Shown piece after piece: positions 1 through 6,333 of a stretch of DNA of 6,868 nt. The position numbers and the translations under genes are program-made. Below the pieces are notes generated by a model. That model searched no databases. It saw only the letters and a list, made by a program, of their open reading frames with translations, and was not told the DNA's origin. Within the stretch, counting starts at the first letter, position 1, and every line of letters starts with the position of its first letter. Source of the DNA: JASFUX01 sp050050115 (GTDB taxonomy: Bacteria; Pseudomonadota; Alphaproteobacteria; Caulobacterales; Maricaulaceae); assembly GCA_050050115.1 (NCBI GenBank), contig JASFUX010000186.1, forward strand, positions 1 to 6,868. Direction: 5' to 3'.

Positions 1-71
1 AGCGCGGCTACACCGAACGGCAGGTCAGACGGCTTGTTGAATGGTATATGCGCGTGAGGCAGGCTGGCTGA
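1..71 (+). CDS. C-terminal tail of an upstream gene, probably PrkA/YeaG-type serine kinase (partial)
   Basis: An open frame with codons starting at base 3 gives 22 residues (RGYTERQVRRLVEWYMRVRQ, then AG) and a TGA at 69-71. The rest of the gene lies outside the window. The peptide looks like a charged, amphipathic C-terminal helix rather than a random frame. The stop lies only 4 bases before the ATG of the DUF444 gene, which suggests one operon. The identity rests mainly on context: prkA (yeaG) is the usual gene directly upstream of yeaH and spoVR in proteobacteria. The tail alone is too short to prove the family. Confidence 0.5.
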   Translation, partial: RGYTERQVRRLVEWYMRVRQAG

Positions 72-75
72 CGCC

Positions 76-1380
76 ATGCACGTCATCGACCGCCGCCGCG
101 ATCCGGGTGGAAAGAGCCTCGTCAACAGACAGCGCTTTCTCCGCCGTGCGCGCGCTCTGGTCAGAGCCGCCGTGCACGACGCTTCGCGCAAGCGCTCGGT
201 CAAGGACGTCGCCCGCGGCGGCGAAGTGATCGTCCCGGCGGACGGCGTCAGCGAGCCGTTCTTCCACCGCTCGCGCCGCGACGGCGTGCACGAGCACATC
301 CTCCCGGGCAACGAGCGCTACGTTCAAGGCGACATCATCCCCCGCCCGCCGAGCGGCGAGGACGGCTCGGGTGCGAGCGCGGACGGCGAACTCGAGGACG
401 AGTTCCGCTTCGCCCTCACCGATGAGGAGTTCCTCGACCTCTTCTTGGAAGATCTCGAGTTGCCAGACCTCGCCAAGCGCCAGGTCATGGGCGAGGAGGA
501 GGACCGGCTTCGGCCGGCGGGGTTTCGCACGGCCGGCCCGCCCCCGTCGGTGTCGATCCCGCGGACGATGCGCAACTCGCTCTCGCGCCGCATCGCGCTC
601 AAGCGGCCGCGCCCTGAGGAGATCGCCGAGCTCATAGACCGCATCGTCGCGCTCGAAGAGGCCGGCGCGTCGGAAGACGAGATCGCGCCCGTCCGCGCCC
701 AGCTCGAGCGGCTTGAGGCGCGCGCCCGGCTGGTGCCGTTCATCGATCCGCTCGACGTGCGCTACCGTCGCCATGAGATCGAGCCCAGGCCCGTCGCGCG
801 GGCGGTGATGTTCTGCTTGATGGACGTCTCGGGCTCGATGGACGAGCACATGAAGGACCTCGCCAAGAGGTTCTACTCGCTGCTCTATCTGTTCCTGACG
901 CGGCGCTACAATCACGTCTCGGTCGTCTTCATCCGCCACACTCACGAGGCCAAGGAGGTCGACGAGGACACCTTCTTCTACAGCCGCGAGTCCGGGGGCA
1001 CGATCGTGTCGACGGCGCTCGAGGAGATGGCGCGGATCGTCCAGGAGCGCTTCCCCACCGCCGAGTGGAACATCTACGCCGCCCAGGCCTCAGACGGCGA
1101 CAACTTGCCCAACGACAATGCGCGAACGACGGCGCTTCTTGAGAACGTCATCCTGCCGCTTTGTCAGTATTACGCCTATATCGAGGTCGGCCACGCGCAC
1201 GAGGACGACGAGGAACTGCGCGGCGCCTCTTCGTTGTGGCGCGCCTACAAGCTCGTCTCCGACCAGCACATCCCGATCGCCATGCGCAAGGTGCGCGACC
1301 GGCGCGAGATTTTCCCGGTGTTCCGCGAGCTGTTCGCCCGCAAGGACAGCCGGCCCGCCGAGGAGGCGCCCGCGGAATGA
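76..1380 (+). CDS. yeaH: YeaH/YhbH family protein (DUF444), VWA-like, 434 aa
   Basis: This is a full-length cytoplasmic DUF444 protein, similar in size to E. coli YeaH (about 427 aa) and resembling it end to end. The N-terminus (IDRRRDP...NRQRFLRRAR, residues 4-26) and the HPGN-like stretch (HILPGNERYVQGD) are family hallmarks. The C-terminal half is a von Willebrand A-like fold. MFCLMDVSGSMD holds D250-x-S252-x-S254, with T309 in GGTIVST and D340 in ASDGDN, so a metal-ion-dependent adhesion site looks intact. The segment around residues 90-110 is rich in Gly, Ser and acidic residues and is probably a flexible linker. The start at 76 matches the family N-terminus; GAGG (56-59) and AGG (61-63) upstream could serve as a loosely spaced ribosome site. 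The gene lies 4 bases after the upstream stop and overlaps spoVR by 4 bases. In E. coli, YeaH works with the kinase YeaG in the response to nitrogen starvation and stationary phase; the biochemical role is unsettled. Confidence 0.95.
   Translation: MHVIDRRRDPGGKSLVNRQRFLRRARALVRAAVHDASRKRSVKDVARGGEVIVPADGVSEPFFHRSRRDGVHEHILPGNERYVQGDIIPRPPSGEDGSGASADGELEDEFRFALTDEEFLDLFLEDLELPDLAKRQVMGEEEDRLRPAGFRTAGPPPSVSIPRTMRNSLSRRIALKRPRPEEIAELIDRIVALEEAGASEDEIAPVRAQLERLEARARLVPFIDPLDVRYRRHEIEPRPVARAVMFCLMDVSGSMDEHMKDLAKRFYSLLYLFLTRRYNHVSVVFIRHTHEAKEVDEDTFFYSRESGGTIVSTALEEMARIVQERFPTAEWNIYAAQASDGDNLPNDNARTTALLENVILPLCQYYAYIEVGHAHEDDEELRGASSLWRAYKLVSDQHIPIAMRKVRDRREIFPVFRELFARKDSRPAEEAPAE
1361..1366 (+). 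promoter_or_regulatory. Shine-Dalgarno site that fixes the spoVR start
   Basis: AGGAGG lies inside the last codons of the DUF444 gene, 10 bases before the ATG at 1377. It is a near-perfect anti-16S match. Together with the ATGA stop/start overlap it supports 1377 rather than an in-frame ATG at 1161. Confidence 0.8.
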
Positions 1381-2936
1381 GCCAGCTCGATCCGTTCGCC
1401 CCCGAAGACGCCGGCAGCCCGCTGCTCTACAAGGGCGCGGACTGGAGCTTTCGGACCATCGACGCGATCTACGAGGCGGTGCGCGAGATCGCCGAGGGCG
1501 AGCTTGGTCTCGACACTTACCGCAACCAGATCGAGGTGATCACCGCCGAGCAGATGCTCGACGCCTACGCCTCCACCGGGATGCCGCTGTTCTACCATCA
1601 CTGGTCGTTCGGCAAGCACTATGCGCGCAACGAGCAGCTCTATCGGAAGGGCTGGCAGGGTCTCGCTTATGAGATCGTCATCAACTCGAACCCGTGCGTT
1701 TGCTACATCATGGAAGAGAACTCAGCGACGATGCAGGCGACGGTGCTCGCGCACGCGGCGTTCGGGCACAACCACTTCTTCAAGAACAACTACGTCTTTC
1801 AGCAGTGGACGGACGCTGACGGCATCCTCGACTACCTCGCGTTCGCCAAGGACTACATCGCCAAGTGCGAGGAGCGCTACGGCTTCGCCGCCGTCGAGCG
1901 CCTGATCGACGCCTCCCATGCGCTGCAAACCCACGGCGTGCACCGCTATCCCGGCAAGAAGAAGATGGACCTCCGCTCGGAGGAAAAGCGCGCCCAGGAA
2001 CGGCGCGCGCACGGCGAGCGGATCTTCAACGACCTCTGGCGCACCGTGCCCGACGGAGCGAAGTCCGCGCCCAAGCCGACTGACAACGACCGCCGCCGCG
2101 CCCTCCTCGGCCTGCCCGAGGAAAACATCCTCTACTTCATCGAAAAAACCGCGCCGCGGCTGCAGCCCTGGCAGCGCGAGATCATCCGCATCGTCCGGCT
2201 GATCTCGCAGTACTTTTATCCCCAGCGCCAGACCAAGATGATGAACGAGGGCTGCGCGACCTTCTGCCATCACCGGATCATGACCCGGCTGCACGAGAAG
2301 GGTCGGATCAACGACGGCGCCTACATCGAGTTCCTGCACTCTCACACCAACGTGGTCGCTCAGCCGGCTTACAACGACCGCCGCTACTCGGGGATCAATC
2401 CGTATGCGCTCGGCTTTGCGATGATGTGCGACATCGAGCGCGCCTGCCTCGAGCCCACAGAAGAGGACCGCAAGTGGCTCCCTGACATCGCCGGCCGCGG
2501 CGACGCCTACGGGACGCTGCGGGAGATCTGGGCCAACTTCCGCGACGAAAGCTTCGTCTCGCAATACCTGAGCCCGAAGGTGATCCGCGACCTCGGCTTC
2601 TTCCACGTCGTCGACGATCACGACGAGGAAGACCTTGTCGTCGATGCGATCCACGACGAGCGCGGCTATCTCGGCGTACGCCGCGCGCTATCACGCCACT
2701 ACGACGTCTCGCGCTCAGATCCCGACATCCAGATCGTCGATGTCGACCTCGCCGGCGACCGCGAGCTGGAGCTGCGCCACAAGGTCATCGACGGCGTAAC
2801 GCTCGAGGAGAAAGACGCGCAGAAGGTGTTGAAGCACCTAGCGAACCTTTGGGGCTACCCGGTGCGCCTCACCGAAAGCGACGACGAAGACGTCTGGGAC
2901 GAGCACGAAGCCGAGCCCGAGCGGCCGTTCATGTAA
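1377..2936 (+). CDS. spoVR: SpoVR/YcgB family protein, 519 aa
   Basis: This is a complete SpoVR-family protein, close in length to E. coli YcgB (510 aa). Conserved blocks appear in order: NQIE(V/I)IT..QMLDAYAS near residues 45-65, YHHWSFGK (73-80), GLAYEIVINSNPC, YIMEEN, HAAFGHNHFFKNNY, LLYF/ILYFIEK.AP, WQREIIRIVR..SQYFYPQ, MMNEG (288-292), EFLHSHTNVV, YSGINPYALGFAM, PDIAGRGD, DESFVSQYLSPKVIRDL and a C-terminal VLKHLANLWGY. There is no signal peptide or membrane segment, so it is cytoplasmic. In Bacillus SpoVR takes part in spore cortex formation; in proteobacteria it is the third member of the prkA-yeaH-spoVR stress cassette, with unknown biochemical activity. The ATG overlaps the DUF444 stop (ATGA), so translation is probably coupled. 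One oddity is Cys at 293 and 297 (GCATFCHH) where, as I recall it, E. coli YcgB has Trp. The 3' end faces the adenosyltransferase gene 5 bases away. Confidence 0.96.
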   Translation: MSQLDPFAPEDAGSPLLYKGADWSFRTIDAIYEAVREIAEGELGLDTYRNQIEVITAEQMLDAYASTGMPLFYHHWSFGKHYARNEQLYRKGWQGLAYEIVINSNPCVCYIMEENSATMQATVLAHAAFGHNHFFKNNYVFQQWTDADGILDYLAFAKDYIAKCEERYGFAAVERLIDASHALQTHGVHRYPGKKKMDLRSEEKRAQERRAHGERIFNDLWRTVPDGAKSAPKPTDNDRRRALLGLPEENILYFIEKTAPRLQPWQREIIRIVRLISQYFYPQRQTKMMNEGCATFCHHRIMTRLHEKGRINDGAYIEFLHSHTNVVAQPAYNDRRYSGINPYALGFAMMCDIERACLEPTEEDRKWLPDIAGRGDAYGTLREIWANFRDESFVSQYLSPKVIRDLGFFHVVDDHDEEDLVVDAIHDERGYLGVRRALSRHYDVSRSDPDIQIVDVDLAGDRELELRHKVIDGVTLEEKDAQKVLKHLANLWGYPVRLTESDDEDVWDEHEAEPERPFM

Positions 2937-2941
2937 GCGCT

Positions 2942-3517
2942 CTACAGCGTCGACTTGAACGTCGTGTCTTGATTGCCCGCGCGGTGATCGACCAGACGCG
3001 CCAGCATGAACAACGCATCCGACAACCGGTTGAGATACTTCAGCGCCGGTTCCGAGACCGTCGTCGTCTCCGCCGTCTCCACCATGCGCCGCTCTGCGCG
3101 CCGACACGCAGTGCGCGCCAGATGCAGCGCTGCTGACGCGCGCGTCTGGCCCGGCAGCACGAAGTCTTTGAGTTCCGGCAGCTCGGCGTCGGCTTCGTCG
3201 ATCAGCATTTCAAGCGCGCTGACCGCTTCGGCTGAAATGCTCGGCGCGGGCGCATTGCGCGTGCCGTCCGCCGAGGCGACTTCGGAGAGGATCAGATAAA
3301 GCTCGCCTTGGATGGCGGTCAGGCGCGCGGAAACGCCTTCGTCCGCAATCTCCGCCTTAGCGAGGCCGAGCGCGGCGACCAGCTCGTCCACCGCGCCGAT
3401 CGCCTCCATGCGCGGATCGGCCTTGGAGACACGCTCGCCGGAGAACAGGCTCGTCTGACCGGCGTCGCCTTTGCGGGTGTAGATCTTGGGAATGGCGCGC
3501 TCCGTCATTCGGCCCAT
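2942..3517 (-). CDS. pduO: PduO-type ATP:cob(I)alamin adenosyltransferase, 191 aa
   Basis: The enzyme transfers the 5'-deoxyadenosyl group of ATP to cob(I)alamin, making adenosylcobalamin, the cofactor of methylmalonyl-CoA mutase and related enzymes. The family signature is complete: the N-terminal ATP-binding TRKGDAGQTSLFSGERV.K (about residues 14-32), GAVDELVAALG (41-51), FVLPGQTRASAALHLARTAC with RRAERR following (119-144), and YLNRLSDALFMLAR (161-174). It is a trimeric cytosolic helical-bundle family of about 180-195 residues, so this is full length. Two starts are possible, ATG at 3517 or ATG at 3508 (three codons later); neither has a strong ribosome site. It begins 41 bases after the atpG stop on the same strand, with no terminator visible between, so it may be read from the atp promoter. 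That place is normally occupied by atpD. In many alphaproteobacteria this gene sits by etfBA instead, as I recall. Confidence 0.94.
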   Translation of the reverse strand: MGRMTERAIPKIYTRKGDAGQTSLFSGERVSKADPRMEAIGAVDELVAALGLAKAEIADEGVSARLTAIQGELYLILSEVASADGTRNAPAPSISAEAVSALEMLIDEADAELPELKDFVLPGQTRASAALHLARTACRRAERRMVETAETTTVSEPALKYLNRLSDALFMLARLVDHRAGNQDTTFKSTL

Positions 3518-3558
3518 ATGGACCGTCAGAGCTTAGCGCAAACGCCCGCCCAGAGTCC

Positions 3559-4446
3559 CTAGAGCGCTTCGGCGCCGGAGATGATCTCGATCAGCTCTTT
3601 GGTGATGTTGGCTTGACGCAGGCGGTTGTACTGCAAGGTCAGCTTGTCGATCAGCTCGCCTGCGTTGCGCGTTGCGTTGTCCATCGCCGTCATCGAGGCG
3701 CCCTGCTCGCCGGCGGCGTTCTGCAGCATCGCGTTGAAGATCTGCGTCGTCAGGTTCCGCGGCAGAAGGACGGCGAGGATTTCCTCCTCGTCCGGCTCAT
3801 ACTCGTAGGCCGCGCCCTGCAGATCCGGGCCCTTGACCTCGGGATCGATCGACATGGACGCCGGCAGCAGCGTCTGCACCGTCGGGACCTGGGTGATCAC
3901 GTTCTTGAACACCGAGTAGACGATCGAGACCGCGTCGACCTCGCCGTTCTCGAACAAGGTGCGCGCGTCGTCAGCGACGTCGCCGGCCTCTTTCGAGGTG
4001 ATCATCTTCAGCTCTTTGAACGAGAACGAGCCGACGATTTTGTCCTTATGCAGATTTTTCAGCATGTCGTAGGCCTTGCGGCCTACGCAGAGAATCTTGA
4101 CCGTCTGACCTTCGCGCTCAAGCTCGACGATCCGCTCGCGCGCCTTGCGCACGATGTTGGTGTTGAAGCCGCCGCAGAGCCCGCGATCCGCCGTCGCGAC
4201 GATCAAGAGATGCGTCTTGATCTCGCCCCGACCGACCAGCAGCAGCGGCGCGCCCGGTCGGTCAGCCATGCCCGCCGACAGGTTCGCAACCACGGCCGCC
4301 ATACGCGTTGCGTAGGGCTGCGCCGCCGACGCAGCTTCCTGCGCCTTGCGCAGCTTGGCCGCGGCGACCATCTGCTTGGCCTTGGTGATCTTCTGGGTCG
4401 ACTTGACCGAGTCGATCCGATTACGGAAGTCCTTAAGGCTTGGCAT
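3559..4446 (-). CDS. atpG: F1Fo ATP synthase gamma subunit, 295 aa
   Basis: This is the central rotating stalk of F1, which couples proton flow through the Fo c-ring to catalysis in the alpha3beta3 head at the inner face of the cytoplasmic membrane. The N-terminal helix is classic (MPSLKDFRNRIDSVKSTQKI, then TKAKQMVAAAKLRKAQ), as is the ADRGLCGGFN segment (86-95). The C-terminal helix ends in ITKELIEIISGAEAL (281-295), the family signature. Length is normal. An in-frame ATG 18 codons upstream (4500) is rejected because the family N-terminus begins at MPSLKDF. AGGA sits 7 bases before the chosen ATG. The start lies 14 bases inside the preceding lipoprotein gene in another frame, so the two are probably translationally coupled. 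The gene is followed by an adenosyltransferase gene, not by atpD and atpC, which is unusual. An 8-bp perfect hairpin is embedded at 4068-4087. Confidence 0.98.
   Translation of the reverse strand: MPSLKDFRNRIDSVKSTQKITKAKQMVAAAKLRKAQEAASAAQPYATRMAAVVANLSAGMADRPGAPLLLVGRGEIKTHLLIVATADRGLCGGFNTNIVRKARERIVELEREGQTVKILCVGRKAYDMLKNLHKDKIVGSFSFKELKMITSKEAGDVADDARTLFENGEVDAVSIVYSVFKNVITQVPTVQTLLPASMSIDPEVKGPDLQGAAYEYEPDEEEILAVLLPRNLTTQIFNAMLQNAAGEQGASMTAMDNATRNAGELIDKLTLQYNRLRQANITKELIEIISGAEAL
4068..4087 (-). other. Perfect 8-bp hairpin with GNRA-type loop inside atpG mRNA
   Basis: In the mRNA sense the arms CGUAGGCC and GGCCUACG pair perfectly around a GCAA loop, which fits the stable GNRA tetraloop class. 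It falls within codons for VGRKAYD. No U-tract follows in either direction, so it is not an intrinsic terminator. Whether it has a role is unknown. Confidence 0.5.
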
Positions 4447-4792
4447 TGGCCGATCCTGGTTCGTCGGAGGCGCAAATATCTGTCGCCTGCATGACCGCAA
4501 GCGTCAGCCTAGAGTCACGACGCGCACCCGGCACGGGCCGCGCTCCGCCGGATCCCTGCTCGACGAGCAAGTTGATCCCCTCAATTGAGGGCACGAGTTC
4601 AAACGCGGTGTCCTTAACGCACTGACACCTCTCCTCGTACCCTTCATCACATTCGACGAATTCATCGAATGTCTCGCGCGTGATCGGTTCGTCGTCCGAT
4701 GCGCTGAAGGTCGGAAACGTCGCTGGGGTTTCGCAAGCGACCGCCACTAAGACGATTGACAGCGAAACTGCGACCGGAGCCAACCTGTTCAT
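4433..4792 (-). CDS. Unrecognised small cysteine-containing predicted lipoprotein between atpA and atpG, 119 aa
   Basis: I do not recognise a family. The first 20 residues form a lipoprotein signal peptide: MNR, a hydrophobic stretch (LAPVAVSLSIVLVAVA) and a lipobox-like AVA-C with Cys20 as the predicted lipidated residue. Ala at -3 is less common than Leu but permitted. The mature part is about 100 residues, acidic in its first half, with C48, C56, C58 and C107, suggesting disulfides in the periplasm or a metal site. No other membrane segment is seen. The ATG is 4 bases after the atpA stop, and the TAA falls 14 bases past the atpG start, an arrangement hard to explain unless the frame is translated. 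The ribosome site is weak (a TAGG near -5). By my count about a third of codons end in A or T, including TTA and three AGG, unlike neighbouring atpA. It may be a recent insertion or a lineage-specific gene. Its link to ATP synthase is inferred only from position. Confidence 0.82.
   Translation of the reverse strand: MNRLAPVAVSLSIVLVAVACETPATFPTFSASDDEPITRETFDEFVECDEGYEERCQCVKDTAFELVPSIEGINLLVEQGSGGARPVPGARRDSRLTLAVMQATDICASDEPGSANAKP
4454..4457 (-). promoter_or_regulatory. Ribosome-binding site of atpG within the lipoprotein gene
   Basis: AGGA in the mRNA sense lies 7 bases before the atpG ATG at 4446 and inside the last codons of the upstream lipoprotein gene. It supports the 4446 start over the in-frame ATG at 4500. 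Ribosomes finishing the lipoprotein gene would cover this site, so coupling is likely. Confidence 0.6.
4578..4591 (-). repeat. 14-bp perfect palindrome in the lipoprotein gene
   Basis: CCCTCAATTGAGGG reads the same on both strands. As RNA it could form a 5-bp stem with an AAUU loop. No U-tract follows, so it does not look like a terminator. One perfect 14-mer palindrome in a window this size could arise by chance. Confidence 0.4.
4650..4671 (-). repeat. 22-base hairpin in the lipoprotein mRNA
   Basis: In the mRNA sense the arms CAUUCGAUG and CGUCGAAUG pair over 9 positions around an AAUU loop. Eight pairs are Watson-Crick and one is U-G. On the opposite strand the same position is a C-A mismatch, so the structure favours the transcribed sense. 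It overlaps codons for FDEFVE, and the repeated Phe/Glu codons may be the simple reason for the symmetry. Confidence 0.45.
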
Positions 4793-4796
4793 CAGC

Positions 4797-6329
4797 CTAC
4801 CCGAAGCTCTTCGCGAATTCCTCGACCGCCGACTTCAGCCGCCCCTCGAGATCATCCGAAAGCGCCTTCTCGTCGCGGATGGCGTCGAGGACGTCCTTCT
4901 TCGGACCATTCAAGAACCGCAGCAGCTCTTCTTCGAAGCGCTTGACGTCGCCCAGGGGCAGCTTGTCGAGATAGCCGCGGGTGCCGGCGAAGATCACCGC
5001 GACCTGCTCCTCCACGCGCAGCGGAGAATACTGCGGCTGCTTCAGCAGCTCGGTCAGCCGGTCGCCGCGGTTCAAGAGCCGCTGCGTCGCCGCGTCGAGG
5101 TCGGAGCCGAACTTCGCGAACGCCGCCATCTCGCGGTACTGCGCCAGCTCGCCCTTCATCTTGCCCGCAACCTGCTTCATCGCCTTGATCTGGGCGGAAG
5201 ACCCCACACGGGACACCGACAGCCCGACGTTCACCGCCGGCCGGATGCCCTGGTAGAACAAGTCCGTCTCCAGAAAGATCTGACCATCGGTGATCGAGAT
5301 CACGTTGGTCGGGATATAAGCCGAGACGTCGTTGGCCTGGGTTTCGATGATCGGCAGCGCCGTCAGCGAGCCCGCGCCTTCGTCTTCGTTCATCTTCGCG
5401 GCGCGTTCGAGCAGCCGGCTGTGCAGATAGAACACGTCGCCCGGATAAGCTTCGCGGCCCGGCGGGCGGCGCAGCAGCAGCGACATCTGGCGATAAGCGA
5501 CGGCCTGCTTGGAGAGATCATCGTAGATGATCAACGCATGCATGCCGTTGTCGCGGAACCACTCGCCCATGGCGCAGCCGGCGAACGGGGCGAGGTACTG
5601 CAGCGGCGCGGGTTCCGACGCAGTCGCGGAGACCACGATCGTGTAGTCGAGTGCGCCGTTGTCCTCGAGCGTCTTGACGATCTGAGCGACCGTCGAGCGC
5701 TTCTGGCCGATCGCGACGTAGACGCAGTAGAGCTTCTGGCTCTCATCGCCCGCGTCGTTGATCGATTTCTGGTTCAAGATCGTGTCGACGCAGACGGCGG
5801 TCTTGCCGGTCTGGCGGTCGCCGATGACCAGCTCGCGCTGGCCGCGGCCGACCGGGATCATCGCGTCGATCGCCTTGATGCCGGTGGACATCGGCTCATG
5901 CACGGACTTGCGCGGGATGATGCCCGGCGCCTTGACGTCCGCGCGGCGGCGCTCGACGTCGCCCTGCAGCGGGCCCTTGCCGTCGATCGGCTCGCCCAGC
6001 GGATTGACGACACGGCCGAGCAGCGACTTGCCGGTCGGCACGTCGACGATCTCGCCCAGACGCTTGACGGTGTCGCCTTCCTTGATCCCGCGGTCGTCGC
6101 CGAAGATCACGACGCCGACGTTGTCGCGCTCGAGGTTCAAGGCCATGCCTTTGACCCCGCCCGGGAACTCGACCATCTCGCCCGAGCGGACATTGTCGAG
6201 CCCGTAGACCCGCGCGATCCCGTCGCCGACGGAGAGCACGCTGCCGACGTCGGAGACCTGGGCCTCCGCGCCGAAATTCTTGATCTGATCCTTAAGGATC
6301 GCGCTGATTTCAGCGGCGCCGATGGCCAT
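4797..6329 (-). CDS. atpA: F1Fo ATP synthase alpha subunit, 510 aa
   Basis: This is the non-catalytic nucleotide-binding subunit of the F1 head, which supplies the arginine finger to the catalytic site on beta. Full length for the family (E. coli 513 aa). The order is an N-terminal helix that contacts delta (MAIGAAEISAILKDQIKNF), a beta-barrel domain (about 25-95), and the nucleotide-binding domain with P-loop GDRQTGKT (170-177), ALIIYDDLSKQA and RRPPGREAYPGDVFY. The family signature PAVNVGLSVSRVG follows (364-376, arginine finger R374), then the C-terminal helical domain. The start at 6329 fits the family N-terminus and has AAGGGAG at 6345-6339, 9 bases upstream. The gene follows atpH by 4 bases and precedes the lipoprotein gene by 4 bases. 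Codons are strongly GC-ending. No lesion is seen. Confidence 0.99.
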   Translation of the reverse strand: MAIGAAEISAILKDQIKNFGAEAQVSDVGSVLSVGDGIARVYGLDNVRSGEMVEFPGGVKGMALNLERDNVGVVIFGDDRGIKEGDTVKRLGEIVDVPTGKSLLGRVVNPLGEPIDGKGPLQGDVERRRADVKAPGIIPRKSVHEPMSTGIKAIDAMIPVGRGQRELVIGDRQTGKTAVCVDTILNQKSINDAGDESQKLYCVYVAIGQKRSTVAQIVKTLEDNGALDYTIVVSATASEPAPLQYLAPFAGCAMGEWFRDNGMHALIIYDDLSKQAVAYRQMSLLLRRPPGREAYPGDVFYLHSRLLERAAKMNEDEGAGSLTALPIIETQANDVSAYIPTNVISITDGQIFLETDLFYQGIRPAVNVGLSVSRVGSSAQIKAMKQVAGKMKGELAQYREMAAFAKFGSDLDAATQRLLNRGDRLTELLKQPQYSPLRVEEQVAVIFAGTRGYLDKLPLGDVKRFEEELLRFLNGPKKDVLDAIRDEKALSDDLEGRLKSAVEEFAKSFG

Positions 6330-6333
6330 GCGG

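Noticed and set aside
1161..1376. 72-codon N-terminal extension of the SpoVR frame
   Set aside because: It lies wholly inside the DUF444 gene, has an Arg-rich low-quality sequence, and the family N-terminus plus AGGAGG and the ATGA overlap place the start at 1377.
3518..3558. Possible terminator or promoter in the gap between atpG and the adenosyltransferase gene
   Set aside because: The 41 bases show only stems of 3-4 bp, no T-run, and no convincing -35/-10 pair.
3564..3575. GCGC-TTCG-GCGC hairpin at the end of atpG on the plus strand
   Set aside because: The stem is only 4 bp, lies in atpG coding sequence (codons for the terminal GAEAL), is stable mainly on the antisense strand, and has no U-tract.
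4447..4500. 18-codon N-terminal extension of atpG
   Set aside because: MPSLKDFRNRI is the standard gamma N-terminus, and a ribosome site lies just before the ATG at 4446. The extension falls within the lipoprotein gene in another frame.
6287..6300. 14-bp perfect palindrome GATCCTTAAGGATC near the start of atpA
   Set aside because: It is explained by the codons for I-L-K-D in the conserved N-terminal helix. A palindrome of this size is not rare in nearly 7 kb. There is no U-tract or other sign of function.
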